The notes under the pieces were generated by a model that was not told where the DNA came from, searched no databases, and worked only from the letters and a program-made list of their open reading frames with translations. A DNA stretch of 64,000 nt from Azadirachta indica (lineage: Eukaryota > Streptophyta > Magnoliopsida > Sapindales > Meliaceae), in the NCBI GenBank assembly GCA_022749755.1, contig CM040441.1, forward strand, positions 10,293,475 to 10,357,474, given 5' to 3'. The position numbers and the translations under genes are program-made. Shown piece by piece: positions 62,001-64,000 of the stretch. Each line of letters begins with the position of its first letter. Position 1 is the first letter of the stretch.

Positions 62001-63304
62001 GCTTGTCCGTTTGGAGTTGAGAAATATCCGCTTGCGTAAAAAAATTGAAGAAGCTGACTTTCATGGTTGTAGAGGACTCAGTTTGCCTTCATTATCAGGT
62101 TTACCTAAATTGAGACAGCTAATAGTAGATGACTGTGGTATAATAGAAATTCCTCAGGATATTGGCAGTCTGTCTTCTTTGGAATTTCTATATCTAAGAA
62201 GAAATGCATTTGAGAGTTTACCTACAAGTATCAAGCAACTTTCTCGGCTGAAGTCACTCCACTTGGACGATTGCAATATGCTTGAATTGCTACCAGAGAT
62301 GCCTCGATCGCTGAGGCGTTTATATTCATGGTGGTGTAGGCGGCTCAAATCATTGCCAGAGCTTCCGGAATGTCTAGAAAGTTTAGATGCATCGCTACTG
62401 GAAACACTGTACCAAAGCTCCGATGCATTTTGTGGGGAGAAAATAAAATACTATTTTTTTTTGGTTGCCCAATACTGATAGGAAACAAAAGGAACATTTC
62501 AGCACATTTACAACTACGAGTTCAACATATGGCAATTGCATTACTGTATGAAAAGGCAAGTAATTAGTTAATTCACTTTCTACCTCTTTCTCTCTCTTCT
62601 CCTTAGATCAGAAACTAATCATGATTTTCATGTCACAGGAACCAAGTGGATTCGTAATATCTTTAGATGAATGTGCAGTAGATATTCCTGAATGGTTCAG
62701 CAATCGATGTTCCGGTTCATCAATAACCATTCAACTGCCACCACACTGTTGTAAAACACACCTCATTGGTTTTGCTCTATGTGCTCAATTAGAAACTCAT
62801 TTTTATTTGCAATTCTGTGGTGTCAAATGTAGCTATCATTTTGAAGAAAAGACTGATATCAGTAAGACATTCGATTTTGAGGTAACCATTGGCAGGAATT
62901 GGATGATCCTACTTGGATTTGCACCATGTAACAATGTTAGGCTACTTGATGTTGACCACCATACTACTGTCTCATTTGATTTCTCCGTCTACAATGACAG
63001 ATTTGAAAAATCCCAAACAGTAAAGGTGAAATATTGTGGGGTATGTCCAGTGTATGCACATTCAAACAATTCCTCACCCAACACCTTTACTGTAAATATG
63101 GAGCCACCAACTGAAGAAGAGTGCAGGACATTGCACAATGAATTCCATCATGAGGATGGCTCGAGTGAAACAACTGCTAAAATTGGGAGTATTGACAGAT
63201 CTGATCAGGAGCAAATCAGTGAGCCTCAGCAAGAAAGTTCATTTCTTTCTGACATATTTCGTTGCTTGGGACTTGACTGCACTTGTCTTCGGGGTGTATT
63301 TTGA
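59012..63304 (+). pseudogene. TNL G: near-complete TIR-NBS-LRR gene with two T-run frameshifts
   Basis: Exons: 59012-59493, 59673-60763, 60929-61318, 61435-62555, 62639-63304. TIR is intact (SFRGEDTREN, WCLDEL with the likely catalytic Glu). P-loop GMGGIGKTT, kinase-2 IVLDDV, GNPLALKVL, FLDIACFF, MHD are present. One extra T in T8 at 60567-60574 shifts the frame, so translation stops at 60603 after about 470 residues (a TIR-NBS protein). Two extra T in the T9 run at 62454-62462 shift the LRR exon end. C-JID (222 codons with stop) is open. Apart from these two indels a product of about 1248 residues is expected. Exon 3 is 26 codons longer than in B through an internal repeat. Intron 4 starts GC instead of GT (AAG|GCAAGT). 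Both lesions lie in homopolymers, so assembly or sequencing error must be excluded. Confidence 0.85.
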
Positions 63305-64000
63305 ACAGGAGAGCTGATGGAGGTATGAATGAACTTCAGGTTAGCTAGTTTGAAGAGTAAAATTTGGTGTCTTTTGGAAAGTAAGTCATTGTTTTTTGGT
63401 AATAAAGAACAAGGGGATAGAAGGTTTATTTTTTGTAAGATGTCATTTCAGAAATTTTCCACTATGTTTTCCAAACTAATATGTCCAATACAATTTTTTC
63501 TTATTCGATAGATTACATGCATAAAACGAAATGAAATTGATGCGTTATTTACCCGGTTTCAGAGTTCTTCCTCCATTTTCTGCTGGAACAGGAAAGGACT
63601 ATGGCTAAATGGTAGCATCCAAGCTGTCATCAGTACCCAAATCATTGTTATGTGAATGTGGCATAAACACTAACATTACCGCACCAAGGTAAGCATTTCA
63701 AACGTACATATTATTTTCTGTCTAATTACCGAGAAAATCCAACAAAGGAAAGAAAAATGGGAATTAATGGTGAAATAAATTTGCGAAAAAACCAATTAAT
63801 TGATGAAAATTTTCTTTATTCAATAAGCGCAGTCTGTTTCATGGAGTTGGATTGACAACAAACGAAATTCCCTGCCCTTGTTAAAGAAATCCCTATGAAC
63901 ATATGCTCTGCTTCTTTACATAATGCTCTGTTATTTTTCCTCTTAACACTGAAGTTTTTGGAAGCTTTTATTAGTAACTGTTATGAAAAACTCTATTTTA
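63305..64000 (+). other. 3' flank of TNL G
   Basis: Closely follows 2961-3650 and 36553-37240 (shared GGAAAG..AGTCATT, GGTAATAAAGAAC, AGAGTTCTTCCTCC). No block of the exon-like chain is reached before the window ends. The 60-codon open frame at 63329-63511 lies in this flank and is not supported. Confidence 0.6.

Noticed and set aside
1..64000. Prokaryotic TIR-based anti-phage system
   Set aside because: GT-AG introns, plant-type NB-ARC and LRR motifs, C-JID and an LTR rule this out.
1..64000. tRNA, rRNA or CRISPR arrays
   Set aside because: No cloverleaf with the usual box motifs, no rRNA words and no regular short repeats with spacers were seen by eye. A tRNAscan-SE run would settle tRNAs.

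Overview
This window is nuclear DNA of a flowering plant, from a clustered family of TIR-NBS-LRR (TNL) immune receptor genes. The evidence is AT-rich sequence, GT-AG introns, the five-exon TNL layout (TIR / NB-ARC / first LRR exon / main LRR exon / C-JID exon) and a solo LTR. TNLs with a C-JID domain point to a eudicot. The sequences feel like Citrus or a close woody relative, but nothing here proves the genus.

Layout, left to right, all TNLs on the + strand: A (1-2960, 5' end cut off, broken), B (11527-14904, the only copy open through TIR, NB-ARC and LRR; its C-JID is frameshifted), C (20825-25498, broken, with a 263-bp tandem duplication inside NB-ARC), D (32319-36552, one-base deletion at the end of NB-ARC), E1 and E2 (41633-43849 and 44059-46561, two rearranged broken copies), F (50841-55249, frameshift in TIR and nonsense in NB-ARC), G (59012-63304, nearly intact, two frameshifts in T runs). 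As written, B would give a TNL of about 948 residues with a clipped C-JID, and D and G would give truncated TIR-NBS proteins. The other copies are pseudogenes.

Between the TNLs the DNA is not random. Downstream of A, B, D and E2 lies a repeated chain of short exon-like blocks ending in a second, divergent C-JID-like exon. In the best copy (37733-40177) the GT-AG boundaries and splice phases fit together over seven blocks with a single in-frame stop. Upstream of B, C, E1 and G lies a small conserved open frame for a predicted membrane peptide (intact at 20101-20307). C and F also have a terminal exon that would add a hydrophobic C-terminal anchor. The repeating unit is therefore larger than the TNL alone: small membrane ORF, conserved promoter block with W-box-like sites, TNL, then the downstream chain.

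Non-TNL content is sparse: a minus-strand secreted Pro/His-rich peptide ORF with one in-frame TAG (6232-6615), sitting in a 2.2-kb insert flanked by direct repeats; a solo LTR with a 5-bp target duplication (9746-10512); an orphan first exon (48513-48587); and a long direct repeat (26758-28811 / 29102-30727) carrying C-JID relics. I saw no tRNA, rRNA or CRISPR.
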